64,000 bases of DNA from [Mycobacterium] crassicus (GCF_020181615.1 NZ_CP084029.1:1289043-1353042), one strand, 5' to 3'; shown: positions 52,158 through 60,762, counted from the stretch's first letter. Translations and numbers: made by a program. Notes: a model not told the origin generated them from the sequence alone.

Positions 52158-52790
52158 GTGACCGGTCGATCGGCTCCACCCACCCGCAGACCCCGCGGCG
52201 AGCCGCGTCGGCTGCTGCTCGACGCCGCGCGAGACCTGTTCGCGCGTCAGGACTATCGCAGCACCACCACACGGGAGATCGCCAAGGCGGCCGGTGTCAC
52301 CGAACCGCTGCTGTTCCGGCACTTCGGCTCGAAGGCGGCGTTGTTCCGGGAGGCGCTGGTGGTTCCCTTCACCAGCTTCATCGACGACTTCGGTGCGACG
52401 TGGTCCTCGCTGGATCCGGACCAGACCAGCGAGGAGGATCTGGCCAGGCACTTCGTCGGCCGGCTCTACGACGTGTTCGTCCGGAATCAGGGCCTGCTGG
52501 TCACGCTCATGGCGTCCGACTCGCTGCCCGAAGACGAGATCGTCGAGGCCGGAATCGCCGACGTGAGGCGGGCGATCGCACTGCTCGGCCAGATCAGCGC
52601 CGAGGGCATGAACCTGCGGTCGATCGGGTCGGCGCACCCGCATCTGCCGGCCCACTCCACCGTGGCGATGATCGCCGGCATGGCCGCGCTGCGGTCGACC
52701 TACTTCGGCTCCAGACCACCGTCGCGAAGGGTGATCGTGGAGGAGCTCACCCAGGCGAGCCTGCACGGCTTCCTGCACCGCGACGACTGA
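52158..52790 (+). CDS. TetR-family transcription regulator
   Basis: 210 residues, GTG start. HTH in RRLLLDAARDLFARQDYRSTTTREIAKAAGVTEPLLFRHFGSKAALFREALVVP, ligand domain with seven-helix pattern after it. The palindrome at 52121 is its probable autoregulatory site. The P450 gene begins 31 bases after its stop on the same strand, so repressor and enzyme are likely co-transcribed; the ligand may be the P450 substrate. Confidence 0.9.
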   Translation: MTGRSAPPTRRPRGEPRRLLLDAARDLFARQDYRSTTTREIAKAAGVTEPLLFRHFGSKAALFREALVVPFTSFIDDFGATWSSLDPDQTSEEDLARHFVGRLYDVFVRNQGLLVTLMASDSLPEDEIVEAGIADVRRAIALLGQISAEGMNLRSIGSAHPHLPAHSTVAMIAGMAALRSTYFGSRPPSRRVIVEELTQASLHGFLHRDD

Positions 52791-52821
52791 CCCGTTGGAT
52801 CTGCCGAAGGGGGATACGGCC

Positions 52822-54018
52822 ATGACAGGTGCCGAGGTCGAGCTGTACTACGACCCGTTCGACCATGACATCGACGACGACCCGTATCCGGTGTGGAAGC
52901 GGATGCGTGAGGAAACACCGCTGTACCACAACGAGAAGTACAACTTCTTCGCGCTGAGCCGCTATGAGGACGTCGCCCGTGAACTGCCGAATTGGCAGAC
53001 CTACCGGTCCGGACGCGGTACCACCGCCGACATCTTGTTCAACAATGTCGAGGTTCCGCCGGGGATCCTGCTGTTCGAGGATCCGCCGCTGCACGACCTG
53101 CACCGCAGCCTGCTCTCACGGGTGTTCACCCCGCGGCGAATGCTGGCCGTGGAATCGATGGTGCGGGACTTCTGTGTCAGGGAGCTGGATCCGCTCGTCG
53201 GTGCCGGTGGCTTCGACTTCATCGCCGATCTCGGGGCGATGATGCCGATGCGGACCATCGGTTACCTGCTGGGCATCCCGGAGAAGGACCAGGAGGCGAT
53301 CCGGGACCGCGCCGGTTCCTTCATCGAGGTGGCGGCGGGAAGCGAACCCGGTGACATCAGTCAGAAGATCTTTGCCGACACCATCGTCATGTTCGCGGAG
53401 TACATCGAATGGCGGGCCGACCATCCGTCCGACGATCTGATGACGGATCTGTTGCGGGCCGAGATCGAGGAGGCCGACGGTACGCGACGTCCGTTGTCCC
53501 GCACCGAGGTACTCGCCTATACCGCCATGATCGCCGGCGCCGGCAATGAGACCACGGCCCGGTTGATCGGCTTCATGGCACAGCTGTTGTCGGATCATCC
53601 CGATCAACGCCACGAGCTCCGAGCCGATCCGACCCTGATTCCCGGCGCCATCGAGGAGACCCTGCGCTACGAGCCCCCGTCGCCGGTACAGGCGCGCTAC
53701 GTGGCCCGGGACGCCGAGCTCTACGGTCGCCCGATTCCGGAAGGGTCGTTCATGCTGCTGCTCAACGGGTCCGCCAACCGCGACCACCGGCAGTTCACCG
53801 ACCCGGACGACTTCGACATCCACCGCGAGGGCAGCCATCTCAGCTTCGGCAAGGGCGTTCATTTCTGCCTCGGCTCGGCGCTGGCCCGGCTGGAGGCGCG
53901 GGTTGCCTTCGAGGAGGTGCTCAAGCGCTGGCCCGATTGGGAAGTCGACTACGCCAACGCGCAACGTGCGCATACCGCAAGTGTGCGGGGCTGGGCAAGG
54001 CTGCCCGTGCTCACCTAA
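52822..54018 (+). CDS. Cytochrome P450
   Basis: 398-residue bacterial P450 from ATG 52822 (MTGAEVELYYDPFDHDIDDDPYPVW). I-helix AGAGNETT (residues about 240-247), ExxR as ETLRY, and heme-thiolate loop FGKGVHFCLGSALAR with Cys near 349, all intact, so a working oxygenase. CYP family not assigned. Adjacent to a TetR gene and meeting an SDR gene tail-to-tail with a 4-base overlap; hydroxylation followed by SDR oxidation of the new alcohol is a plausible pairing. Confidence 0.93.
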   Translation: MTGAEVELYYDPFDHDIDDDPYPVWKRMREETPLYHNEKYNFFALSRYEDVARELPNWQTYRSGRGTTADILFNNVEVPPGILLFEDPPLHDLHRSLLSRVFTPRRMLAVESMVRDFCVRELDPLVGAGGFDFIADLGAMMPMRTIGYLLGIPEKDQEAIRDRAGSFIEVAAGSEPGDISQKIFADTIVMFAEYIEWRADHPSDDLMTDLLRAEIEEADGTRRPLSRTEVLAYTAMIAGAGNETTARLIGFMAQLLSDHPDQRHELRADPTLIPGAIEETLRYEPPSPVQARYVARDAELYGRPIPEGSFMLLLNGSANRDHRQFTDPDDFDIHREGSHLSFGKGVHFCLGSALARLEARVAFEEVLKRWPDWEVDYANAQRAHTASVRGWARLPVLT

Positions 54019-54941
54019 GTGATGCCGATCCGGTCGCAGACCTCGAACACCTCCTCGAAGATGGAGGCCGGAACGGTGAACGGCTCGGTGGCGGAGACCT
54101 GCGCCAGATGTGTTGCGATGTCGTCGGCCGTGGGGTCGCGGTCGGAGTCGGCGAGCCAGCCCGCACCGAGGCCGACGAAGACGCGCGCGAACCGGCCGGC
54201 GCAGGCGGAGTAGTTCTGGTGGGTGAGAAGACAGTCGCGACTGGCCAGGTACACCACCATCGGTACTACCAGCTCGGGCCGGATCGCCCGGAGGAATCCG
54301 GCTTCTTCGATCGCTTTCGGATCGCCGACGGTGTCGGTGACCATCCGGGAAAACCCGAACGGCAGTACGGTATTGGATCCGATGCCGTGCGGGGCGCCCT
54401 CGATCGCGATGACGTTCGACAGTCCCACCAGGCCGGCCTTGGCGGCGCCGTAATGGGCTTCCAGCGGCTGCCCGAACATGCCGCCCGACGATGAGATCAA
54501 CACGAACCGTCCATAACCCTGGTCCTTCATCACTCGGTAGGCGGGCCGGCTCAGATAGAACGCGCCGTCCAGGTGGACCGTCAGCATGCGCCGCCAGTCG
54601 GTGGCGGACATCTCCTCGAACGCAATGCTGTTGAAGATGCCGGCGTTGCTGATCACGGCGTCGAGTCGGCCGAAACGACGGACGGCGGACTCGACGATGG
54701 CTTCGCCGCCCGCCGGGCTGTCCACCGACTCATAGGAGGCGACGGCGGCACCGCCGGCGCTGGTGATCTCGTCGACCACCAGGTCGGCGACGGCGCTGTC
54801 TGCGCCCTCGCCGTGCATCGACCCACCCAGGTCGTTGACCACCACCGAGGCACCGCGGCTGGCCAGTTCGATCGCGTACAGCCGGCCCAGGCCCCGGCCC
54901 GCACCGGTGACGATCACGACCTGGCCCTCGAAATCGATCAC
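54015..54941 (-). CDS. Short-chain dehydrogenase, MFE-2/17-beta-HSD4 type
   Basis: 308 residues: VIVTGAGRGLGRLYAIELASRGASVVVNDLGGSMHGEG, SNAGIF, active site YGAAK and the long C-terminal extension of the peroxisomal multifunctional-enzyme type 2 dehydrogenase branch (VVYLASRDCLLTHQNYSACAGRFARVFVGLGAGWL...). Such SDRs oxidise 3-hydroxyacyl-CoA, including steroid side-chain intermediates. Divergent from the vWA gene; its promoter shares operator site b. Confidence 0.85.
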   Translation of the reverse strand: MIDFEGQVVIVTGAGRGLGRLYAIELASRGASVVVNDLGGSMHGEGADSAVADLVVDEITSAGGAAVASYESVDSPAGGEAIVESAVRRFGRLDAVISNAGIFNSIAFEEMSATDWRRMLTVHLDGAFYLSRPAYRVMKDQGYGRFVLISSSGGMFGQPLEAHYGAAKAGLVGLSNVIAIEGAPHGIGSNTVLPFGFSRMVTDTVGDPKAIEEAGFLRAIRPELVVPMVVYLASRDCLLTHQNYSACAGRFARVFVGLGAGWLADSDRDPTADDIATHLAQVSATEPFTVPASIFEEVFEVCDRIGIT

Positions 54942-54964
54942 CGCGGTGCCTACCCCTCGACCGA

Positions 54965-55012
54965 TTGACTGTGGTCGAAGTGGACTCTACGGTGGAACAG
55001 ATATTTGGTCAA
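54965..55012. promoter_or_regulatory. Overlapping divergent promoters with shared operator, site b
   Basis: Plus strand: TTGACT (54965-54970), 17 bases, TACGGT (54988-54993), then operator GGAACAGATATTTGGT (54994-55009). Minus strand: TTGACC (55007-55012), 17 bases, TAGAGT (54984-54989), with the operator in the spacer. Both use TANNNT -10 boxes. One bound repressor would shut off the SDR (minus) and the vWA/ATPase pair (plus). Confidence 0.75.
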
Positions 55013-55031
55013 TCGGTGGATGGGGGAGTCC

Positions 55032-56705
55032 GTGACGGACCGCCACGAGCCTGCTACATCGCTGCAGCGGTGGAACATGTTGGCGTCGGCGTTATCCGGG
55101 CGCGCGCTGAAGGTGGCCGCGGTCGAGGCCGGAGAACCCGCATGGACCGACGGCAAGACCGTCTTCGTCGACGCGGACATCGACCCAGCCCGCCAACTCG
55201 AGGCGGTGACCGTCCAGGCCTGCCTGCTGTGGGCGGGAAGTCTGGACCCCGGCCTGGTGCGCAAGCTGAACCGGCGCCGAGGTCTGGCCGCCCGCTACCT
55301 CGCCGTCGAAGGACATCGGGCCCTGGCCGTCAACGCCGAACTGCTGCCGCCCGCGGTGTCATCCCTGGTCGACCAGCACGTCGCCGCCCGCACCGATTCG
55401 CCGGCCGCATCGCTGATGCTCGCCGGCACCCGCGAGTTCGGAGCGGAGTCACCGCACGCCTTCGGGGTGATTCGGCCGCGAAAGTTGCTGGCTGAGAGCA
55501 GGAACAGTGACAGCCCGGGTGGCGACAAGACGCACCAGCCGCGCCAACAGAGTGCCCCGCTGGCTGAGCTGGACGACGATGATGCCGACGCTGGCATGGA
55601 CATGTTCTCCAGCCCGGTCGGTGGCAGCGGCGCGCTGGGCCGGCTGGTCGCCAAGATGCTCGAGGTGACTCGCCGGCTGGGCGGCAACGGGCCGCCCGGG
55701 GCCGATGCGCCCACCCATAAGACCCGGTCCGGCGTGCGGGGTGGTGGAAGCGTGGTGTCCTCGGCCGGGGTCGGGTCCCTCGACGACGACACCGCCGCGG
55801 GCGGAGCCGGCGGGACGACCTATCACGAATGGGACGTCCATCGCCGCAGCTATCGGCAGAACTGGTGCACCGTACTGGAAGTTGCGCCAAAGGCCGACGG
55901 CGAACCACCGGTGCGTCCGGTGGACTACGGATTGCGGCGACCGCTGGCGCGGCTCGGCGTGGGCCTGGACCGCTACCACCGGCAGGCCCAGGGCGACGAC
56001 GTCGACCTCGATGCGGCGATCGAGGCCCGGATCGAGCTGCTGGCCGGATCGGCACCCGACGAAGCGGTCTACCTGGACAGCCTGCGTCGCCGAAGGGATC
56101 TCTCGGTGCTGATCCTGTTGGACGTCTCCGGCTCGACGGCTGAACCCGGCACGGTCGGTCAGACCGTGCACGAGCAGCAGCGCGCGGCGGCTGCCGCCCT
56201 GGCGACCGCGCTGCATGACCTGGGGGATCGGCTGGCGCTCTACGGCTTTCACTCGCAGGGAAGATCCGCGGTGCACGTCGCGCCGGTGAAGCGCTTCAGC
56301 GATGCCCTGGACGCCCGTGCGATGAGTCGGTTGTACAACCTCAAGCCCGGTGCCTACTCGCGACTGGGCGCCGCGATCCGGCATGGCTCGGACGTCTTGG
56401 AACGCAGTGGCGGTACTCCGCGCCGTCTGCTGGTCGTGATCTCCGACGGACTGGCCTACGACCACGGCTACGAACGTCTCTATGGTGCCGCCGACGCCCG
56501 ACGTGCCCTGGTCGAGGCGCGCCGCCGGGGCACCGGGTGCCTGTGTCTCACCGTCGGGGCGGCCACCGACGTCGACGAGTTGCGCCGGGTGTTCGGCAGT
56601 GCTGCGCACGCGACGATCCCGCGTCTGGACCAGCTCAACCGCGAGATCGGACCGATGTTCCGGTCCGCGCTGCGCTCAGCCGACTTGCGACGACGGGTCG
56701 CATGA
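55032..56705 (+). CDS. vWA-domain protein, NorD/CbbO-like
   Basis: 557 residues from GTG 55032 (VTDRHEPATSLQRW). An N-terminal helical part, a low-complexity acidic/Gly middle (residues about 170-260), then a C-terminal von Willebrand A domain whose MIDAS motif DVSGST is near residue 363, with later LYNLKPGAYSRLGAAIRHGSDVL and LLVVISDGLAYD. Such proteins (NorD, CbbO, CoxE) work with a MoxR-type ATPase to mature or reactivate metal enzymes. Its partner ATPase starts 10 bases after its stop. No obvious client metal enzyme is adjacent except the amidohydrolase and P450s. Confidence 0.82.
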   Translation: MTDRHEPATSLQRWNMLASALSGRALKVAAVEAGEPAWTDGKTVFVDADIDPARQLEAVTVQACLLWAGSLDPGLVRKLNRRRGLAARYLAVEGHRALAVNAELLPPAVSSLVDQHVAARTDSPAASLMLAGTREFGAESPHAFGVIRPRKLLAESRNSDSPGGDKTHQPRQQSAPLAELDDDDADAGMDMFSSPVGGSGALGRLVAKMLEVTRRLGGNGPPGADAPTHKTRSGVRGGGSVVSSAGVGSLDDDTAAGGAGGTTYHEWDVHRRSYRQNWCTVLEVAPKADGEPPVRPVDYGLRRPLARLGVGLDRYHRQAQGDDVDLDAAIEARIELLAGSAPDEAVYLDSLRRRRDLSVLILLDVSGSTAEPGTVGQTVHEQQRAAAAALATALHDLGDRLALYGFHSQGRSAVHVAPVKRFSDALDARAMSRLYNLKPGAYSRLGAAIRHGSDVLERSGGTPRRLLVVISDGLAYDHGYERLYGAADARRALVEARRRGTGCLCLTVGAATDVDELRRVFGSAAHATIPRLDQLNREIGPMFRSALRSADLRRRVA

Positions 56706-56715
56706 ACAGAAGGGT

Positions 56716-57525
56716 ATGAACAACATGGCAACTGCGGCCCACGGTCCGCGCCCCTACTACGTGTCGGTCGGCAACGAGGAACATGTCTTCAAAGCGGCTT
56801 ACCGGCAAGGGTTGTCGGTCGTCCTCAAGGGCCCCACCGGATGCGGGAAGACCCGTTTCGTGGAAGCCATGGCCCATGACCTGGACCGGCCGCTGATCAC
56901 CGTCGCCTGCCACGACGATCTGACGACGGCGGATCTGGTCGGCCGGTTCCTGTTGCGCGGCGGCGAGACCGAGTGGGTCGATGGGCCGCTGACCCGGGCC
57001 GTGCGTGAGGGTGCGATCTGCTACCTCGATGAGGTGGTTGAGGCACGGCAGGACACCACGGTGGTGCTGCACCCGTTGGCCGACCACCGGCGCCAGCTGC
57101 CGATCGAGCGGCTGGGACTGACGCTGGATGCCGCACCGGGGTTCGGGCTGGTGATGTCGTACAACCCGGGGTATCAAAGTGTGCTCAAGGACCTGAAGGA
57201 TTCCACCCGCCAACGTATGGTCGCCATCGAGTTCGGTTTCCCGGCAGGCGATGTCGAGGAGAAGATCGTCGCGTGCGAAGCAGGTGTCGATCATGAGCGC
57301 GCCGCCGAGCTGGTGCGGCTGGGGCAGGCCATTCGACGGGTGGAGACCGGCGGATTGCGGGAGGTCGCCTCGACACGCGTGCTGATCGCTGCCGGGCGGC
57401 TGATCTCCGAGGGGCTGGCGCCCCGCGAGGCCGGCCGGGCTGCCATCGCGGGCCCGCTCACCGATGACTCGCTGGCGACCGCGGGCCTGATGGAGATGAT
57501 CGACGTGTATCTGACCGATCGGTGA
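56716..57525 (+). CDS. MoxR-class AAA+ ATPase, CbbQ/NorQ type
   Basis: 269 residues from ATG 56716 (MNNMATAAHGPRPYYVSVGNEEHVF). Walker A VVLKGPTGCGKTRF (near residue 39), then VACHDDLTTADLVGRFLLRGGETEWVDGPLTRAVREG, Walker B AICYLDEVVEARQDT, sensor 1 LVMSYNPGYQS and arginine finger region LKDSTRQRMVAIEF. These features match the CbbQ/NorQ branch, which forms hexamers that, with a vWA partner, remodel rubisco or nitric oxide reductase. Length is exactly that of CbbQ. Directly downstream of its partner gene and co-regulated with it. Confidence 0.87.
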   Translation: MNNMATAAHGPRPYYVSVGNEEHVFKAAYRQGLSVVLKGPTGCGKTRFVEAMAHDLDRPLITVACHDDLTTADLVGRFLLRGGETEWVDGPLTRAVREGAICYLDEVVEARQDTTVVLHPLADHRRQLPIERLGLTLDAAPGFGLVMSYNPGYQSVLKDLKDSTRQRMVAIEFGFPAGDVEEKIVACEAGVDHERAAELVRLGQAIRRVETGGLREVASTRVLIAAGRLISEGLAPREAGRAAIAGPLTDDSLATAGLMEMIDVYLTDR

Positions 57526-57571
57526 TTGACGGTCGCCCGGCTGCACGCTAAGATCGGAACAAATATTAGGT
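57526..57571 (+). promoter_or_regulatory. Promoter with shared operator, site c (binding-protein operon)
   Basis: TTGACG (57526-57531), 17-base spacer, TAAGAT (57549-57554), then operator GGAACAAATATTAGGT (57556-57571, minus strand ACCTAATATTTGTTCC) just downstream of the -10. About 55 bases before the ATG at 57627. Starts at the stop of the preceding ATPase gene. Confidence 0.7.
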
Positions 57572-57626
57572 TGTCTGTGCGGGGTCCAGTCGCAGTTACA
57601 TGGCTCCGATTTTCGCCGGAGGTGAG

Positions 57627-58739
57627 ATGTCCTACGAGAGTGCGGCAGAACCGATCAAGATCGGATATCTGATGGACTTCCGGCTCCCCGAAGGCTTCCC
57701 GAAGACGTATTTCGAAGACCTGACCCAGCCGTTCGACCTGGTCTTCAAACAGGCGACCGAGCAGGGACTGTTGGACCGGCCGGTCGAGATCGTCTACCGC
57801 GAGGTCGAAGGGCTGCCGAAGGGCTCGGTCAAGGCTGTCATCGACGCCTACGGCGAACTCTGCGACGAGGGCTGCCTGGCGGTGTTCGGACCACACATCA
57901 CCGACAACTGTGTGCCGACACGGGAGGCGATCGAGGAACGCTTCAAGGTGCCGTGCATCAGTGTCACCGGTTCCGATGCGGCACTGGGGGAGTGGTTCTT
58001 CTCCTTCCCGCAGGGGTCACTGACCGATGAGCCGATCTTCTGGACGGATCTGCTGACCAAAGACGGGCACACCGAGGTCGGGGTGCTCAAAGAGCAGTCC
58101 CTGGTGGGCGAAACCTATCTGAAGAACTTCCGCGACGCGTGTGCACGCAGGGGTATCCGGATCGTCGCCGAGGCGACGATCGCTCAGACGGCACAGGATG
58201 TATCGGCGGCGGTTCGCACACTGCACGAAGCGAAGGCACCCGCGATCGTGCACTGCGGCTTCGGATTCGGCATCGTGTTCGTCAACCCGGCTTTGCAGGA
58301 GCTGAACTGGGATCCGCCCCGCTATACCAGCACCGCGTTTCAGAACGCCTGGATCAACCCGATCATGTGGAACGCATTCCTGGGCTGGGTCGGCATCGAC
58401 CAGTACGACGAGGGCAATCCGGTCGGTCAGGCGTTTCTCGACGAATACCAGCAGGCCTACGGCCGGCGTACCGAATGGTGTGTGTCGGTGGTGAACCGGG
58501 ACGTCGCGATGACGCTGGTGCGGGCGCTGGGCGATGCGCATCCGCTGAGCCCGCGCGGGGTCAAGGAGGCCCTGGAGCGGGTGAAGATGATGCCCGCCGC
58601 CTCCGGCGCGCCCGGCACCCGGGTGTCGTTCGGGAACTGGACGCGCCGGGCCTGGATGGGCGCCGGCTACCTGGTGGCCCGCAAGCTCGACGCCGACGGC
58701 GTCAACTCCCATCTGGTGAACCGTTTCGGAGAGGAATGA
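57627..58739 (+). CDS. Solute-binding-fold (Peripla_BP_6-like) protein without signal peptide
   Basis: 370 residues from ATG 57627 (MSYESAAEPIKIGYLMDF), GGAGG upstream. It has the two-lobe branched-chain-amino-acid/amide-binding fold: KIGYLMDFRLPEGFPKTYFEDLTQPFDLVFKQATEQGLL, LAVFGPHITDNCVPTREAIEERFKVPCISVTGSDAALGEWFFSF and DGHTEVGVLKEQSLVGETYLKNFRDAC. The first residues are polar; no signal or lipobox is present in this frame or just upstream, so it is probably cytoplasmic and acts as a sensor or binding protein, as AmiC does. It is the first gene of a tight operon running to the window end (AveC-like, SDR, ALDH, P450, SDR). Confidence 0.8.
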   Translation: MSYESAAEPIKIGYLMDFRLPEGFPKTYFEDLTQPFDLVFKQATEQGLLDRPVEIVYREVEGLPKGSVKAVIDAYGELCDEGCLAVFGPHITDNCVPTREAIEERFKVPCISVTGSDAALGEWFFSFPQGSLTDEPIFWTDLLTKDGHTEVGVLKEQSLVGETYLKNFRDACARRGIRIVAEATIAQTAQDVSAAVRTLHEAKAPAIVHCGFGFGIVFVNPALQELNWDPPRYTSTAFQNAWINPIMWNAFLGWVGIDQYDEGNPVGQAFLDEYQQAYGRRTEWCVSVVNRDVAMTLVRALGDAHPLSPRGVKEALERVKMMPAASGAPGTRVSFGNWTRRAWMGAGYLVARKLDADGVNSHLVNRFGEE

Positions 58740-58742
58740 CTG

Positions 58743-59882
58743 ATGACCGCAGAGCAGACCGTGCCGGCCTCGGCAGCCGAGGCCATCGCACCCGCTGAAC
58801 CCCGAAAGGGATCGCCGTGGGTATGGGCTTGGGCAGCAGCGGCATTCGGGTTTCTTGCCTTCCTGCTCGTCAATGCCCGAACCGGCCTGGAATCCGATCG
58901 GGTGCGCGATGCGGCGTACACGCTGACACCGCCGGAACGACCGGTGCCGGTGCTGTTCGGCTTCGACCATTGGCTCGGAGTGCTGGAGGCGTTCACGGTC
59001 GTCGTGATGATCCTCATCATCACCACCTACGTGATCGCGTGGCGGCGCCATCCCTATCACCCGGTGTTGTTGATGGGCATCGTCACGACGTTGATCGTCT
59101 GGCAGGACCCGATCATGAACTGGGCGCCCTTCGCGGTATACAACCCGGAGTTGCACCACCTGCCCGAAGACTGGCCGCTGGTGTCACTGTCACCCACCGT
59201 CGAGCCGTTCGTGGTCCTGGGCTACATCATGTTCTACCTGCTGCCCTACTTCCCGGGCATCTGGCTGCTGCGCAAGATCCAGGCCCGTCGGCCGGTGGAC
59301 TCGTTCGTGTGGCGTCACCCGCTGATCAGCCTGGCGTTCTGCATCCTGCCGTTCGGCATGCTGCTGGACGCGGCACTGGAGATCACGCTGGTGCAGACCG
59401 GGATGTACATCTATTCGCAGGTCCCGTTCGGGTCGATCTTCGTCGGCCAGACGCACCAATTCCCGTTCATCTTCGAGATATTCGCGGTGAACTTCGTGAT
59501 GGTCCCGGCCGGGGTGCTGCTGTACCGCGACGACACCGGCCGCACGGTGGCCGAGAAGCTGGCGCAGCGGGCGAAGATCTTCGCCGGCCGCCCCACGCTG
59601 GGCATGTTCACCGTGATGCTGGTGCTGATCAACCTCGGCTACTTCTGCTACGGCGGCACCTTCGCCCTGGTCAAGATGGCGCACCTGTCCAACACCGTCG
59701 CCTGCCCGTGGCCCTACCCGGAGGCGAAGATCTATGACCCGCAGGGCTTCTACGAATCCGAAGGCCAACCCGGCCCGTACTCGGTGGGTATCTGGTCGAC
59801 CTGGGCTAGCGGCCAGCCGGACGGGCGGCCGGACGTCGAGGCGCCGGCCGACGGCGGACGCTGCGGACCGGGCAATGGGTGA
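58743..59882 (+). CDS. AveC-like multi-pass membrane protein 2
   Basis: 379 residues with about seven transmembrane helices (FGFLAFLLVNA, WLGVLEAFTVVVMILIITTYVIAW, LMGIVTTLIVW, VLGYIMFYLLPYFPGIWLL, LISLAFCILPFGMLLDAALEITL, FEIFAVNFVMVPAGVLLY and TLGMFTVMLVLINLGYFCYGGTFAL). The block WQDPIMNWAPFAVYNPELHHLPEDWPLVSLSP matches WIEAPYDWAVYAQFPPALPRMP of the protein at 51192. AveC, the family namesake, shapes spiroketal formation in avermectin synthesis. Starts 3 bases after the binding-protein gene; overlaps the next SDR by 8 bases. Confidence 0.68.
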   Translation: MTAEQTVPASAAEAIAPAEPRKGSPWVWAWAAAAFGFLAFLLVNARTGLESDRVRDAAYTLTPPERPVPVLFGFDHWLGVLEAFTVVVMILIITTYVIAWRRHPYHPVLLMGIVTTLIVWQDPIMNWAPFAVYNPELHHLPEDWPLVSLSPTVEPFVVLGYIMFYLLPYFPGIWLLRKIQARRPVDSFVWRHPLISLAFCILPFGMLLDAALEITLVQTGMYIYSQVPFGSIFVGQTHQFPFIFEIFAVNFVMVPAGVLLYRDDTGRTVAEKLAQRAKIFAGRPTLGMFTVMLVLINLGYFCYGGTFALVKMAHLSNTVACPWPYPEAKIYDPQGFYESEGQPGPYSVGIWSTWASGQPDGRPDVEAPADGGRCGPGNG

Positions 59883-60762
59883 ACCGCGCAGCGTCGTCAT
59901 CACCGGCGCCTCGCGTGGACTCGGATTGGCGTCGGCGGTGCACCTGTATCGCCGCGGATGGCAGGTGGTCGCCGCGATGCGATCGCCGGAGACCGGGTTG
60001 GCGGAGCTGCGTCGTGGCACCGGCGCACCCGACGACGACCCGCGGCTGATCGGCGTCCCGCTGGACCTGACCGACCTGGCGTCGGTGGCGGCCGCGGCCA
60101 AGGCCATCGAGGCGGCCGTCGGCGCCCCGTACGCAGTGGTGCACAACGCCGGGATCTCGGCGGCGGGGATGGCCGAGGAGACGCCGGTGGACCTGTGGGA
60201 GAGGATGTTTCACACCACCGTTTTCGGACCCGTCGCACTGACCAATGCGTTGTTGCCCGCGATGCGCGCGGCGGGCCGGGGGCGCGTCGTGGTGGTCTCC
60301 AGCGCGGGTGGCGTCCGGGGCATGCCCGCCACCGCGGCGTATTCCGCGGCCAAGGGGGCGTCGGAGCGGTGGGCGGAATCCCTGGCCAACGAGATCGCAC
60401 CGTTCGGGTTGGGCGTGACGATCCTGGTGACCGGCACCTACGACACCGAGATCATCACCGATGCCGGCACCACGGATTGCCGTGACCTCAGTGGCCCCTA
60501 TGCGCGCCACCACCGCACCATGGACCGGCGGGGACGCGCGGCGGTCAAACGCGCCGCCCGGTCTCCGGAACGCTTCGCCGCCGGACTTGCGGCCGCGCTG
60601 GAATCCCGGGCCCCGTTCGTCCGCCAGCCGGTCGGGCCCGACGCTCGGATGCTGTTGATCGCCAACCGACTGCTCCCGGGCGCCGGGTTCCATCACGCGA
60701 TTCGCCTGATGATGGGACTGCCGAGGTTCGGGGCCCTGACAGACAGGGGCACCGATGCCTGA
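59875..60762 (+). CDS. Short-chain dehydrogenase/reductase
   Basis: 295 residues from ATG 59875 (MGEPRSVVITGASRGLG). Classical SDR with HNAGISAAG and catalytic YSAAKGASE near residue 160. The C-terminal basic region and GPDARMLLIANRLLPGAGFHHAIRLMMGLPRF end resemble lipid-active membrane-associated SDRs. Overlaps the AveC-like gene by 8 bases and the ALDH gene by 8, so translation is tightly linked. Substrate unknown; an alcohol-to-ketone or alcohol-to-aldehyde step before the ALDH is plausible. Confidence 0.87.
   Translation: MGEPRSVVITGASRGLGLASAVHLYRRGWQVVAAMRSPETGLAELRRGTGAPDDDPRLIGVPLDLTDLASVAAAAKAIEAAVGAPYAVVHNAGISAAGMAEETPVDLWERMFHTTVFGPVALTNALLPAMRAAGRGRVVVVSSAGGVRGMPATAAYSAAKGASERWAESLANEIAPFGLGVTILVTGTYDTEIITDAGTTDCRDLSGPYARHHRTMDRRGRAAVKRAARSPERFAAGLAAALESRAPFVRQPVGPDARMLLIANRLLPGAGFHHAIRLMMGLPRFGALTDRGTDA

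Noticed and set aside
54994..55009. KstR box reading of GGAACAGATATTTGG
   Set aside because: It has AAC but no GTT at the required spacing; it belongs with the 16-base island operators instead.
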